Assembly: GCA_911728455.2 (NCBI GenBank)
Contig: OU452232.1
Location: 6,847,227 to 6,911,226 of the forward strand
From: Marthasterias glacialis
Lineage: Eukaryota; Echinodermata; Asteroidea; Forcipulatida; Asteriidae
Length of the DNA stretch: 64,000 nucleotides
Direction: 5' to 3'
The notes beneath the pieces were generated by a model. That model was given only the letters and a program-made list of their open reading frames with translations. It made no database searches and was not told the DNA's origin. Positions 22,248 through 32,369 of the stretch are shown here, in pieces; position 1 is the first letter of the stretch; every line of letters starts with the position of its first letter. A program made the position numbers and the translations under genes.

Positions 22248-22470
22248 CTGGTTACGCCATAGTTGATGACGTACCTCGCTGTGGTCTTATTATTCAAAAA
22301 CAGCCTGTTCGTAAAACTACTGATATAGTAAATTACGACCACCTATCACCTCATTAGAGCAATACATTATGGTTTAGGGTTAGGGAAGTAAACAATCATA
22401 CCCCTCAGTATTTGCACCATAAAACAATCTGCAAATACTTCATGGCAATAGATAGTCACGTTTGTGAGAA

Positions 22471-23310
22471 AAGACATAAGACATAAGACATAAACACATA
22501 TGAAAAATGTAATCTCAAGAGGAAGAAATTACATGGCTCGGAAAAGTTTAAAACACTATTCAAAAGTACAAAGAGTTCAAAAAGTAACAAGAAAAGCTGA
22601 TAAAACATTGTCCCAGAAACAATGCAAAAGGAGTCTTCTTCTTTGTCTTTCGTATGATGAGCAGCTTAGAGTGTCATATCTATCCCTAGACAGCCAGGCC
22701 AGTGATGGGTCTGTGGCTTCGTGGATTGCTTTGAGACTTCCAGGTACCAAGGGAACAGTCTTGGTCGATGTGATGGACAGTTAGATCAAGGTGCCGGCAG
22801 TTACATGCAGGGGTGTCTGTCATCTTCCATGTTCAGGTGATGAGCTGTTCTGGCGTGGAGGGTCCCGATCCTATTAAGAGCTAACCACTGTTTCCGAGGG
22901 AGGTCGAACCCTGTAACCTCTTTTGTAGGATCCTTGACAAGGTCTTTGTTGGCGACATTTGCACCTGCACAGAGATTTTGCAATTTGGATTTAGGGTCAA
23001 AATTTGCATCTTAAGCCCCTCCATGGAAGCCAGAAAGGGTTTGCGAGATTTAAGGTACATTGGAGTCAGATTGTTCAAGTCCTCGTGGATAAGCATGTCT
23101 GGGTTGACTTTTATTTCAGCATTCGTTCTTTCCTGCACATGCCGGGATGAGAGAGCGAGAGAACAGGCAGCCATTGGATGGGGTGGATTGAAGGGCCGAG
23201 ACAGTTCTCATTGCAGAGTTTAGGATGGTGTCCACTCGTTTGGCATGGCAGCTTTCAGCCCACACCGGTGCTGTGGAGTAAAAACCCCACACCTTATCTG
23301 GCCAAACAGA
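22471..23310 (-). pseudogene. Decayed LINE (non-LTR retrotransposon) 3' fragment
   Basis: Read on the minus strand, the sequence encodes a broken C-terminal part of a LINE reverse-transcriptase polyprotein. A segment VDTILNSAMRTVSALQSTP near 23240-23185 matches the pattern that follows the RT domain in many LINEs. LPRKQWLALNRIGTLHAR near 22900-22850 and, after a 1-nt frameshift, NCRHLDLTVHHIDQDC near 22800-22755 match the terminal Cys/His motif region. The frame ends at a stop at 22688-22686. Several in-frame stops and frameshifts make it non-functional. It is followed by about 200 nt of 3' sequence and a short (TCTTATG)n tail at 22471-22491, typical of LINE 3' ends. The clade is not assigned. 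The plus-strand open frame at 22500-22784 is antisense to it. Confidence 0.75.
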
Positions 23311-23319
23311 AAATATCCA

Positions 23320-24050
23320 AAGTTTACACTAACAACGTTCACATTTTATATTTCGCATTGAAAAGCGTAATACCCATTTGGACAAAAGAGTTTAAGTGCC
23401 AGCAGCCGGCAGTCTCATTCCCCCACTTCTAAGAATGACGTGACCAGAAAGTTCGCCGTGAAGCGGGTAGCTAGTCTAACATACCGATACGACTCAATAG
23501 TCACCCGATCCTGCAGGTAAAAGACGGCATACAAGTCGGCATACGAGTTTTGTGCAGAGCACAGTATGTTATGTGCTTATTCCTATTGGGCCAATCGAAT
23601 TAAGATACCCAGTCTTGGCTTCTCCCCCCCCCCCAAGGAAAAATGTTTGCTGGTTCGTAAAAAGTCAACTGAAGGTTAATAACAGTTCGATCATAAGCAA
23701 TCATGTTGTTTACCTTCAAGCCATTAATACATTTAGATGTAACAAATTTAATTTGAGGATGTTTGAAAATCTGAGAAAGATTGCGGACATTCGGACAAAA
23801 GGAAGATCCGAGGCGGGTGTGAAAAGAGAGACAGAAAGAAAGAAAGAAAATTCCAAGGCTTCTTAATTACACCATAGTCTGAGATATTCAATGGGATTGC
23901 AATGGGGGGGGGGACTAATAACAATAGATGCCCTTCTTGTTTATTTATTTACCTGTGTAAATTTAACTGTTAGACTATATTGTGTATTGATTCATGACAA
24001 CTTTGTATGACTTGGAGGAAACAATGGTAGCCATTTCGGGGGTACATTAT
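23320..24050. other. Gene-free stretch
   Basis: A 104-codon frame at 23552-23866 (+) ends in a low-complexity Lys/Arg/Glu run and has no recognisable domain. C- and G-runs occur near 23625 and 23905. Confidence 0.4.
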
Positions 24051-24056
24051 AGCAAC

Positions 24057-24208
24057 GGGAGACTTTTGAGACGCTGGCGGCAGCAGACACAACGGTCCTT
24101 TTTGACAGTTCTGAGCATGCACGCACATGCTCAGTATTGCGCGCGAGGTTCTGAGCATGCGTACTACTAGTGAGAACCGAGAAAAAGGACCGTCCAAAAG
24201 TCTCCCCA
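24057..24208. mobile_element. MITE-like element, GGGAGACTTTTG family, copy 2
   Basis: ACGGGAGACTTTTGAGACGC on the left is answered by GGACCGTCCAAAAGTCTCCC on the right, and GGTCCTTTTTGACAG by CGAGAAAAAGGACC. The interior has three GAGCATGC words (GTTCTGAGCATGC twice, ACATGCTCAG once). 152 bp, non-coding. Confidence 0.75.
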
Positions 24209-24214
24209 TTAATC

Positions 24215-25110
24215 AGCTTCTCTGTGTTTGATATTTCATCTGAGATAACCTCCGTACCGTCGTAATGCATTTTTGATTACCTGCGGCGTAACAAACGAAA
24301 AAAATGAATTTATACCTTTACAAATAACTTTCCTTTGTTAGGAACTCATTGTGTGCAATTTCATTTAAACCAGTCTGTCTTTGGATGAAATTTCTATAAC
24401 TTTTGTTAAAAAAATGTACCGGTATATTAAACTAAAATAATCTGGGGAAAATGTCTTCATAATCACGTCGGCAATCATAAGAATATAATTTGAATGTCAG
24501 GAAATTCTGATTTCTGCCTTATTTGAATGCCACCAAATTACTGATCTCTGCATCAGTAAAATGTCACAAAAATACCGATCTGTGCGTTGTTTGATTTCAT
24601 GTATTGGATTATCACATTATGGGTTCCCTTCAGGAAGTATAGGGGAAGAGTTCATTTTAGACGATTGTTCTCGTTTTCAGTAGATTTCAAAAGTTCGAAC
24701 GTGCCTTTAACTTGGTGCTGTGTATTTTTTCTTTTTCAAACCACGTGTAGTCCTTGAAGCTCTCATACAATTGGATTACCCACCCGCATGAACGTTCTGC
24801 CTGTCGTACAAACAACTCGGATTCGTCTTCAAATTAGCACTACAATGAATACTAAACTTGGATGATTTTTGGTCTCTGAAAGGAGCGGCAGCAAAACGTT
24901 TTTTGTTTGTTGGCCGAGTCGCTTTCCTAGAGTGAATAAGCATCCGATCTACTTCCTCTTTTCCTGACCTTAAGTGTGGTGTGTTTTCCGTTCATTTGTA
25001 GTGCGATGATTAATGACATTTTGGAAAAAACTTTCAGTGGGAAACTCAATCATGAAAGTATCAGTTTGTTCTGTTTTGAGTTATATGGGGAAGTTAGGTA
25101 ACAATCTGTC
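24215..25110. other. Gene-free stretch
   Basis: No open frame over 60 codons and no repeat identified. Confidence 0.4.
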
Positions 25111-25111
25111 T

Positions 25112-25345
25112 TCGGAAGATCGAGGTTGACTTAGTGGTAAACTTGCCGTGTCATTCTCTGTTAACTGCGGTTCGAACCCCGCCTCTGACTGGTGGTTTGC
25201 ATGTAGGTTGGGTTTTCAATCCCTACCTTATATTAAGTGGGTTTTCCCCTGTATTTTTTCGCCTGAATATTTCTCAATCGTCCTCTCTACACAAGTGCCT
25301 ATATTTAGGCATTCGATTTAATACCAGAAAGATTTAAATCTTAAT
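25112..25345 (+). mobile_element. tRNA-related SINE-like element, copy 1
   Basis: A Pol III-like head has a box A-like GACTTAGTGGTAAACTTG and a box B-like GGTTCGAACCC (about 25170). A body follows, with GGTTGGGTTTTCAATCCCTA, GTGGGTTTTCCCCTG and CTCTACACAAGTGCCTATAT, shared in order with 29465-29900. It ends with ACCAGAAAGATTTAAAT. The tRNA fold is not complete, so this is a SINE rather than a tRNA gene. Confidence 0.65.
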
Positions 25346-25349
25346 TCAA

Positions 25350-26530
25350 AAATGATTTATACTATTGAAGATGTCTAGTCTGTAAAGGACAAGACACACT
25401 GTAGATGATTAAACTATTGCCTGTTTTCCTCTATTAATTGACGCACTGAGTATTGCGGGAACAATAAGAGTGAATGGCCAATGTTATTTTCGCCCACGTC
25501 ACAATGCATACTATACAGGAAAAGAAGTACAACATAAAGTAGTTTAAAGTAACTTTAATTAAAAAAATTGTCCAGTTTAAACTTTAAAGTATGCCCATAT
25601 TGACCTATAGATGCACTGTTTGTTAAAAAAATTGTAAGAGATTTATATCGTAAACACACCCCCCCCTAAAATTAGGAGTGAAACCTGCGCCCCTAATTGG
25701 GCAAAATTCGTGACTTAAGGCAAAGCTGCCGTTCGGTGCTCGGCATTCGATACGTGTGGATGTGTGGACGTATGCAAACTTATGTAACTTCGTCTCTCCG
25801 ATGAAATGATTAGTAACAAGACGACATACTCACAGGGATTTCCCTTAAAGCTAACACTCCCACATGAATAACACTAGGAGCATGGCCAGAGCTATGCTCC
25901 CTACAAAATAGAGAGAATTACCAACAGAAATCTAATGTGCTCTTTCCCTGCTGACAGGCAACAGAAAAGAGCGAGTCTAAAGGTCACGGACACAAACTTT
26001 AACTTATTATTGTTAATATGCAACACACTTGAACACTGAGGGCGCACTTGGGTTCCATAAAAAAAATGTAATGTGAAAAAATACCACTTCAGAGGACCAT
26101 TAAATTAAAAAGCAAACGCCTAGCAAAATAAATACTTAGAACATGATGCAATCCATCGCTGAAGTGCGATAGGTTAGTAAACTACTTTTGTCACAGAGAA
26201 ACAATACTGTTTTGCCAGCACATTGATATACACGTCATCTAAAAGTGAGATTCAATCAACAAAGTATGATAGCCCTGTCTGCATATTATTCGCATTGACA
26301 AGGTCGACTGATAATCTTTCCCTTACATTGTGATTACGTTTGAATACATGCATGAATACGTTTCATTACATTTTGTGTGCATGAAGTCCTTACGAATTAA
26401 AATAAAAACCGAAAAGAACATTGCAAATATAATTATCCGTCTGGCATTTCTGGCGGGGGGATTTTAAAAAGAACTTAAGATGGCACTTAGTAATCTTAAT
26501 TGTTAAGCAAAGAAGAATATCATAAAACAA
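25350..26530. other. Gene-free stretch
   Basis: No supportable gene. A C-run at about 25660 and a G-run at about 26455 are the only notable composition features. Confidence 0.4.
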
Positions 26531-26539
26531 ATTGCTGTG

Positions 26540-26728
26540 AAATCGAGCTGCTTCACCACAAAACGTAGCTAAGCACAACAAAATCATACTTACCATAATA
26601 AGGGTGCTAGCCAACATACCATGTCACATGTACCATCTGTGATTGATATCCAGCTCATTTTTTTGCTTAGCAGAAAACTGATAAGCACTAATTTCCTGCT
26701 TAATTAAGCAGCTCTATGAAATTGGGCA
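26540..26728. mobile_element. MITE-like element, GGGCCCAATTTCATA family, decayed left end
   Basis: Contains the family words GTAGCTAAGCACAACAAAAT, ACCATGTCACATGTACCATC and TTTTGCTTAGCAGAAAA, and ends AGCTCTATGAAATTGGGC. The left terminus is diverged. It lies about 90 bp upstream of the receptor-1 promoter-like region. Confidence 0.7.
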
Positions 26729-26817
26729 CTGGTTCCTTATAGACCTCCTTACGTCACCGAAAAAAAATCATCTCGCTATTATTAATGAAATAAAATGAAA
26801 CTTGAGCGCTCTCATTG

Positions 26818-26851
26818 TGACGTCAGACTTTGTACACTCCGCTCAACCAAT
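26818..26851 (+). promoter_or_regulatory. CRE-like TGACGTCA and CCAAT box upstream of receptor 1 exon 1
   Basis: TGACGTCA at 26818-26825 is a perfect CRE/ATF site and CCAAT lies at 26847-26851 within CAACCAATCAGAAGACAG. The same pair (TGACGTCT, CAACCAATCAGAAGACAG) precedes the paralogous exon at 40028-40063, with near-identical sequence around the CCAAT box. No TATA box is evident. That this is the promoter is inferred from conservation and position. Confidence 0.55.
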
Positions 26852-26899
26852 CAGAAGACAGAATCCCTTGATAAAATCAGTAAACGTTCCCCGGAGAAG

Positions 26900-27055
26900 A
26901 TGCGGTTGATGTTAGCTCGGTACGCAATAATAGTCAGTCTTAGTCGACAGCGGGTTGCAGCAACTGAAGTGAGTGTCGATAATTATTTGCTCGTTTGGTT
27001 CTTCCTGTTGATGTATTGGTTACTAAAGCCTCGATCAAAAGTGTACTTCAAATAG
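26900..27055 (+). CDS. 51-codon ORF in the 5' exon of receptor 1 (possible upstream ORF)
   Basis: ATG CGG through TAG gives 51 codons with a hydrophobic stretch near residues 29-42 (YLLVWFFLLMYWLL). The paralogous exon at 40104-40259 has an ORF of exactly the same length with no indels. A splice donor (TTG|GTAAGT) follows 14 nt after the stop, at 27070, so the ORF would lie in the 5' leader of the receptor mRNA. Against a selected peptide, most of the ~21 base differences between the copies change amino acids and only about two codons differ silently. It is therefore either a non-coding leader, a fast-evolving peptide or a translation-dampening uORF. The frame is also open upstream to an ATG at 26795, but that part is not conserved. 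Confidence 0.35.
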   Translation: MRLMLARYAIIVSLSRQRVAATEVSVDNYLLVWFFLLMYWLLKPRSKVYFK

Positions 27056-27075
27056 CTTTGATGCTTTTGGTAAGT
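27056..27075 (+). promoter_or_regulatory. Splice donor of receptor 1 exon 1 and minimal uORF
   Basis: The exon is inferred to end at 27069 (CTTTGATGCTTTTG|GTAAGT). Joined to the acceptor at 35222, the final ATG reads ATG CTT TTG TAG, a three-codon uORF whose stop lies 27 nt before the receptor ATG. The donor hexamer GTAAGT is conserved at 40274. Confidence 0.6.
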
Positions 27076-28670
27076 CTTTCTGAAAATCCTGCAAGTACAT
27101 TTTATAAAATTTATACCGTAAAGCAAATAGAAATATACCGTATAGAAATAATAACAAAATGTATATAATTACATAAAAATTAATAAATCAATCAGACATT
27201 GATTACATAAATAAAAAAAGAAACCATAAATAAACAAAAATAAATTAGTAAAAAAAATAATAATAAAAAAATAAATGAATATTTTTTTTAAATAATCTGC
27301 CAGAAAAACTTTGCTAGGGTCGAAACGTTATTATTGAATGGTTTATTTAAAAAGAAATATTGCCTTGGGCAGCCACAAGGCCGAATTACAACAATATTAA
27401 AATTAAAAAGAGTACATTCAACAGAAAAAACATTAACAATTTTTTTATATAAAAATTTAAGACAACTTAAGGTCAACATAGAAACGTGAAGCCATTAACA
27501 TTTGATTTTAGAACACATGTCCTGTTGGTTGGTAAAGCAGTTTGCAACAGCTAATTCCATTTTCCCCCTTCAAATTAATAGATTTAAAAAAATAAACTAA
27601 TTAAGAAAAACACCCGCAAGTAGACACGAAGCTGTTTTCATGGCGAAAAGAGAAGTTTTCACGGCGCATTGCAACTATATATATATACTTTTTATTGTAA
27701 GAACGTTGTCAAAAGAGATTTACCGATCATAACATAACGCGTATCAACATCAACCGTTTTTGTTTAAAAATATAGTATGTCAACACTAACACCGTTGGTG
27801 TTTAGTCGAAGGCTTTCTTGTTATAAAATCATTACCGGAAGGATTTAACAACTTTGCATGTTGGAGTAAAAATAATGTTTGCTGTAAAAAAAAATATTCG
27901 TGTATAATTATGGTGTTACCGCAACCCTTACGAGTTTTTATATGAAATCGGAATCAGTTTAAATCGTCCTATAAATCTATATTTCCCTCCAATTTTTTTT
28001 TATGTTCTGGAATACTGTGTATAAATAATTCTTTTAATTGTCTGTCCCTCAATTTGTGAGCATTACAACATCATACGAAAACGTGCCCAACTCACTATAC
28101 ATTCCATTTTCTTTCTTGAAAACATGGGCGATTAAATGAAGTTTTTCTTTTAAGTGCAATTTCTTCACCGTTTTTCTCTTCATATGGCTGGTTAGCCAAT
28201 GGGTTAACACTGCTGGCTTTTTGTAATAACAATTCATTTGTTAAATTAATAGAAAGATATTGATAAATTAATAAATAATGAAAATTTCAGGCTCCCTCGA
28301 TCACTGTATGTTTTCAACATTTCATGTGGCCTATATACAAGTGAATGCATAAATTATCGATCTCATTTTTGCACATTATATTTGCTTTTGCGATGATCAC
28401 GGAGATACCATCGTCGGAAAACTGGAACCAGCTTTTTGTGGACAATTTCAAAATGTCTTTTAAAAAATACTCAATGTTGCAATGTTAATAACTTGGCATT
28501 CTCTCCATCTGAGCTCTGCAGCACGTTTAGCTACCAGTTTGATTGAATTTAATATTGACATTGATGGTGCCTGCAACTTGACTTCCTCACTATGCTCTCG
28601 ACATGCTGTCTGTATTTGTAATGTATGACTAGGATCATTCACTACATTGGCCTTGGCTCAACTGGCTACA
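27076..28670. other. Intron of receptor 1, 5' part: AT-rich, no gene
   Basis: Early intron sequence shares CCGTAAAGCAAATA-type words with the intron after 40273. Otherwise it is AT-rich low-complexity DNA with A-rich runs at 27180-27300. No supported ORF. Confidence 0.45.
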
Positions 28671-28678
28671 AACTCACA

Positions 28679-28824
28679 GGGCTCGATTTCACAAGAATGA
28701 TCTCAAATGCGAATCACTCTTAACTGCTAGGGCCTAAGCGAAGTGTGATGTCACAACACAAATCACTATGGCAATATTGACAACTCATCTTAAGATGTGT
28801 CTGAATGACTTGTGAAATCGAGCA
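28679..28824. mobile_element. MITE-like element GGGCTCGATTTCACAAG
   Basis: Inverse termini GGGCTCGATTTCACAAGAAT and GACTTGTGAAATCGAGCAC enclose 146 bp. Inner words AATGATCTCAAATGCG and CTCATCTTAAGATGTG are partly symmetrical. It lies in the inferred receptor-1 intron. Confidence 0.75.
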
Positions 28825-28829
28825 CAGGT

Positions 28830-29460
28830 CTTTTTTCTTCCTTATTAATGGTCGCTTGTCATTCTTGGTAATAATTTCCTTTCGTTTGAGATACAGGATT
28901 GGTGATCAGCGAAGAAAACAAAATAATGAAGTGATGAGTTTCACTCCAAAGATCACAAATTAAAAAGTTTATCCAAGTACCACTCCTCCAGATGATTATA
29001 TCAATCCGATACACTGTCAAATTCAAGAATTACAAAAACATTAAGACTTAAATTTGGGGTCTGGTTATTTACCTTCATGTCATTGGTTGAAGTCAAGAAT
29101 TAATAGGTGGCAACGCCGAGCCGCTTTATGTCAAAATACATGATATATTTTTATAAAATACTTTTATATTTCCGGCTTATATTTATGTCATATTTCTGGT
29201 TTATTTCATAACAAATTGAAACATGTGGCTCAAAGGCCACAATCGCTTCAATGTATAAAAGGCTTAAAATATATAGCGGCATGCATGAATAGAATTAGCG
29301 AACCATCTGTAAAAAAAAAAAAAAAAAAAAAACATGCTGCGTGCAACTTTGTTGCTTTAGAACTAAAGTTTTCGCTTAGATTGAATTCCATCAGGAATTA
29401 AATATGGCAGTTTCAATGACTATCGGTAAAGCAAAATAATAATTTTCTTATGGCATTCAT
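28830..29460. other. Intronic gene-free DNA with an A20 tract
   Basis: A pure A run of about 20 lies at 29311-29331. No gene is supported. Confidence 0.4.
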
Positions 29461-29464
29461 GTTG

Positions 29465-29900
29465 GCCTGGGGGTTTCTTTTCCCGCCTTTCACCTCTGTG
29501 ACCCCGGTTCGAATCCCGGACCCACCTTGCAGGTGAATAGACCTTTATCATGGTGCGACCATCTTGATTTTCTCCCATTCAAACCAATGCAACCAAACCG
29601 GGGCTGGAATGGCAAATAGTCTGGTTGCTTTTATTACAATGAATATGAGCATCTATTACTGTTATTGGATACAGAGAACATGACCAAGATGGTGGCAGCA
29701 TGATACAGGTCTATTGGGCTTTCAGTCCCTATCTGACTGCGTGGGTTTTCCGTATTTGGGGTTTCCTCCCCATCCAGAAAACTGACATTTCTTCAACATC
29801 TTCTCTACACAGGTATCTTCAGGCCTACGGGTTACAGTGCAAGTCACTTTTGAGGGTCCCTGGGTTTCATTACAAGAAAGATACAATAACAATAATAGTA
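29465..29900 (+). mobile_element. tRNA-related SINE-like element, copy 2, split by a MITE
   Basis: The head contains the box B-like GGTTCGAATCCCGGACCC (about 29507). After the nested element (29538-29713), the body resumes with GGGCTTTCAGTCCCTATCTG, GTGGGTTTTCCGTATTTGG, CTTCTCTACACAGGTATCTT and ends TTCATTACAAGAAAGATACA followed by an (AAT)n-like tail. It is the same family as 25112-25345. Confidence 0.65.
29538..29713. mobile_element. MITE-like element, TAGACCTTTATCATG family, copy 2
   Basis: TAGACCTTTATCATGGTGCG on the left is inverse to ATGATACAGGTCTA on the right. The interior matches copies at 7773 and 31805. Inserted within the SINE-like element at 29465-29900. Confidence 0.85.
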
Positions 29901-29904
29901 TTAA

Positions 29905-30880
29905 TAATAATGGCAACATGTTTCAAAAATCCGTGTACCCATCAGCACAACTTCAACAACCCTGAAGAGGAGTTCCTGTCAGAATTGTTTTGTTTTTTTT
30001 TGGTTTAAACCTTGCACTTGTGTTTTGACGGAAATTCCCCAAAGCTTTCTCTCAAAAAACAACTTAATTAAAACCATTAACGCTTTTTTTGTTAAGTGCC
30101 GTGATGTTATAATCTAATATCATGGCTAATTATTTTTTAGAGAAAATTGTTCATTTTGAAACCACTTTGTCTTCAAGAACTAAAATCACAAAAAAGGAAC
30201 CTGTTCATGACGTCGAGAAAACGTTGTATGACGGTTGTACTAAACTGTCGTATGTTAAAATGTTTATCTCTCCTTTTCTGCACTTGGCATTGCAGAAGAA
30301 GGTTTTATTGAAAAAAAAATAAATACAGTAAAATTAGGTCGAACTTACTTGCTAACATCATCATACAAAACCCTCAGCGATCACTTTCATTTCGCTTTAT
30401 CGATAGTCATTGAAACTGCAATGTTTAATCCTCCTCTATCAGCTGATGGAATTCGGTGTACGTGATGCAAACAAAGCTGCTCGGAGACCTTTTTTCAGAT
30501 GGTTCACGAATTCTTTGCACGCAGCCATACAGCTTTTTATTCGTTAATTCGGGTCACTACTACGTTGCCAAGGAAACGGTGTTATTGGCAACTTTGATCA
30601 GAGGAGTATTTTAAGAGATGGTGTCGTGAGAAGTGTCATTTGCTCCTTAATCTGGACAAACCAGGAACGATACGACCATCTTGTGCAGCGAGGGTCCTTG
30701 GTCTCATACAAACCTTTTGTAATTATTAATTAAATATATTTTGTACAAGACGTCGCGTCGACGGCACCGAGGAAAACATAAATTAAATTAAAACGAAGGG
30801 TTTGTGTTTGGCTAATATAGCTCGGCGTTCAACCACTAGTCAAATGAGCTGTGGATTGCCTCTTTGGTATTAGCAAAATA
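29905..30880. other. Intronic gene-free DNA
   Basis: Two short plus-strand open frames without recognisable content. Nothing else is supported. Confidence 0.4.
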
Positions 30881-30889
30881 TGTCTGGAA

Positions 30890-31220
30890 ACTTTATTTTT
30901 TTTCAAATGAGGGTGGAGTGCAAAGTGGGGGGGGGGGGGCACGGATATTTGCAGAGTGGGCAATTTCAGTCAATAGTGCTTGATTATAGCAAATTTCACG
31001 GCGNNNNNNNNNNNNNNNNNNNNNNNNNNNNNNNNNNNNNNNNNNNNNNNNNNNNNNNNNNNNNNNNNNNNNNNNNNNNNNNNNNNNNNNNNNNNNNNNN
31101 NNNCAAATTTCACGGCGTCGAGAGGCTGGCAGGGAGGCAAACAGTGGGAAAGATGTTCCACCCAGGGGGCAGCTGCCCCCCTTTGCCCCCCCCCCCGGCT
31201 ATGCCACTGGAAACCATCCA
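30890..31220. repeat. G-rich interspersed repeat (interrupted by the scaffold gap)
   Basis: The G-run, then GGGCAATTTCAGTCAATAG, GATTATAGCAAATTTCACGG, GAGAGGCTGGCAGGGAGGC, GGGAAAGATGTTCCA and GGGGGCAGCTGCCCC parallel 33787-33990 in order and spacing, apart from the run of Ns. Frames predicted across the Ns are artefacts. Confidence 0.7.
31004..31103. other. Assembly gap of 100 N, probably spurious
   Basis: Exactly 100 Ns. The 14 bases before it (30990-31003) and after it (31104-31117) are identical, CAAATTTCACGGCG. Collapsing the two copies gives a segment that aligns without a length change to the paralogous repeat at 33880-33920. Confidence 0.85.
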
Positions 31221-31224
31221 ACAA

Positions 31225-31800
31225 TATTTACACAGACTGGTCCAAATGTATGCTGACTAGAGAGAAGAATAGCGCTGTACCTTTTGTACTATTTAATTTT
31301 GTAATATTTATTTTGTTGTTCGACAAAATGCATGTCACATCGTGATACTCTTCCTGTTGCAGCCCTGTTTTGGGGGGTCATTTGACATAATTTTGCTTGC
31401 GTTCGTATCTCGCGGCCTGAAGCCATAGTTACATCATGTGATTTATTTGTTTGTTTTTCAATTGATTTGTTATTTTTTTTTACATAGCATACATCATTAC
31501 ATATTAAATGTAAATGTTTAGTATTTAATTCACTTTAAACAATAACAACACAACACCGTGGAGTGTGTCCCTGCAACAAAGGTGTGCGTTCGCACAACAC
31601 TATAAGAGAAAGTACTGCTGCTTGGCACATCCCCCTTTAAACGTTGACTTATATCCAATATTTGTTTTCTCTTCCCATCTTCCCTACGGCAATCCACCCC
31701 TGAAATTTTCCTCCGTTGATTACGAAACACAAAAAAAAAAACCAAAAAAACTTACAGAAGGTCGTCAACGTCAAGTTAAGTTGTGTGATGCACTCATTGT
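31225..31800. other. Intronic gene-free DNA
   Basis: Overlapping short frames on both strands near 31530-31800 have no recognisable content. Confidence 0.4.
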
Positions 31801-31804
31801 CCAA

Positions 31805-31982
31805 TAGATCTCTATCACGGTGCGGCCATTTTGATTTTCTCCCATTCAAACAAATGTAACCAAACCGAGGCTGGAAGGGTAAATAGTCTGGTTCCTTTTT
31901 ATACAATAATTATGAGCATCTATCACTGTTATTGGATACAGATAACATGACCAATATTTGGTGGAAGCATGATAAAGGTCTA
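31805..31982. mobile_element. MITE-like element, TAGACCTTTATCATG family, copy 3
   Basis: Begins TAGATCTCTATCACGGTGCG and ends GCATGATAAAGGTCTA. It shares CCAAACCGAGGCTGGAAGGG, AATAGTCTGGTTCC and TGTTATTGGATACAGA with the other copies. Confidence 0.85.
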
Positions 31983-32024
31983 TAAGTAGAGTCCTTATGA
32001 AAGTGGAAAACAATTACCATTCTC

Positions 32025-32365
32025 TAACCTCATGCTAAAATGGTGTATAATGTCATTTTATTTGATACTCTTTCAGAGCGAAATTTGAAACATGACGTCA
32101 TTGGATATCAACACCAAATGGGTCTGTACATTCCAAAGAGGAATTTTGGCGTCAGTTAAAAGGTCCAACTAGAAAGGTATTTTTTTTATTGAATACAATC
32201 AAAATTCAGAAACAAACTAAAAAAATTCTGTGTAAAAAACTGTACAGACCCACATACTTGAATTTTGACGTCACTGGATGTTTTTGGTTGTTGGCAAAAT
32301 TCGCACTGGAAAGGTATCAAACACAATGGCATTTTACACCATTTTAACGTAAGGTCGGAGACTTG
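32025..32365. mobile_element. Inverted-repeat element with ~65-bp arms
   Basis: GCTAAAATGGTGTATAATGT, GATACTCTTTCAGAGCG and AAATTTG on the left pair inversely with CAAAATTCGCACTGGAAAGG, TATCAAACACAATGGC and ATTTTACACCATTTTAACG on the right. GGTCTGTACATT and ACTGTACAGACCC form an inner second stem. The 92- and 88-codon frames in this area lie over the arms and are not genes. Confidence 0.7.
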
Positions 32366-32369
32366 TATT

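Noticed and set aside
25112..25190. Functional tRNA gene
   Set aside because: Box A- and box B-like words are present, but I could not form an acceptor stem or complete cloverleaf, and the same body recurs at 29465, indicating a SINE.
30880..31345. Three open frames (84-126 codons) spanning the N run
   Set aside because: They exist only because Ns contain no stops, and they lie in a non-coding G-rich repeat.
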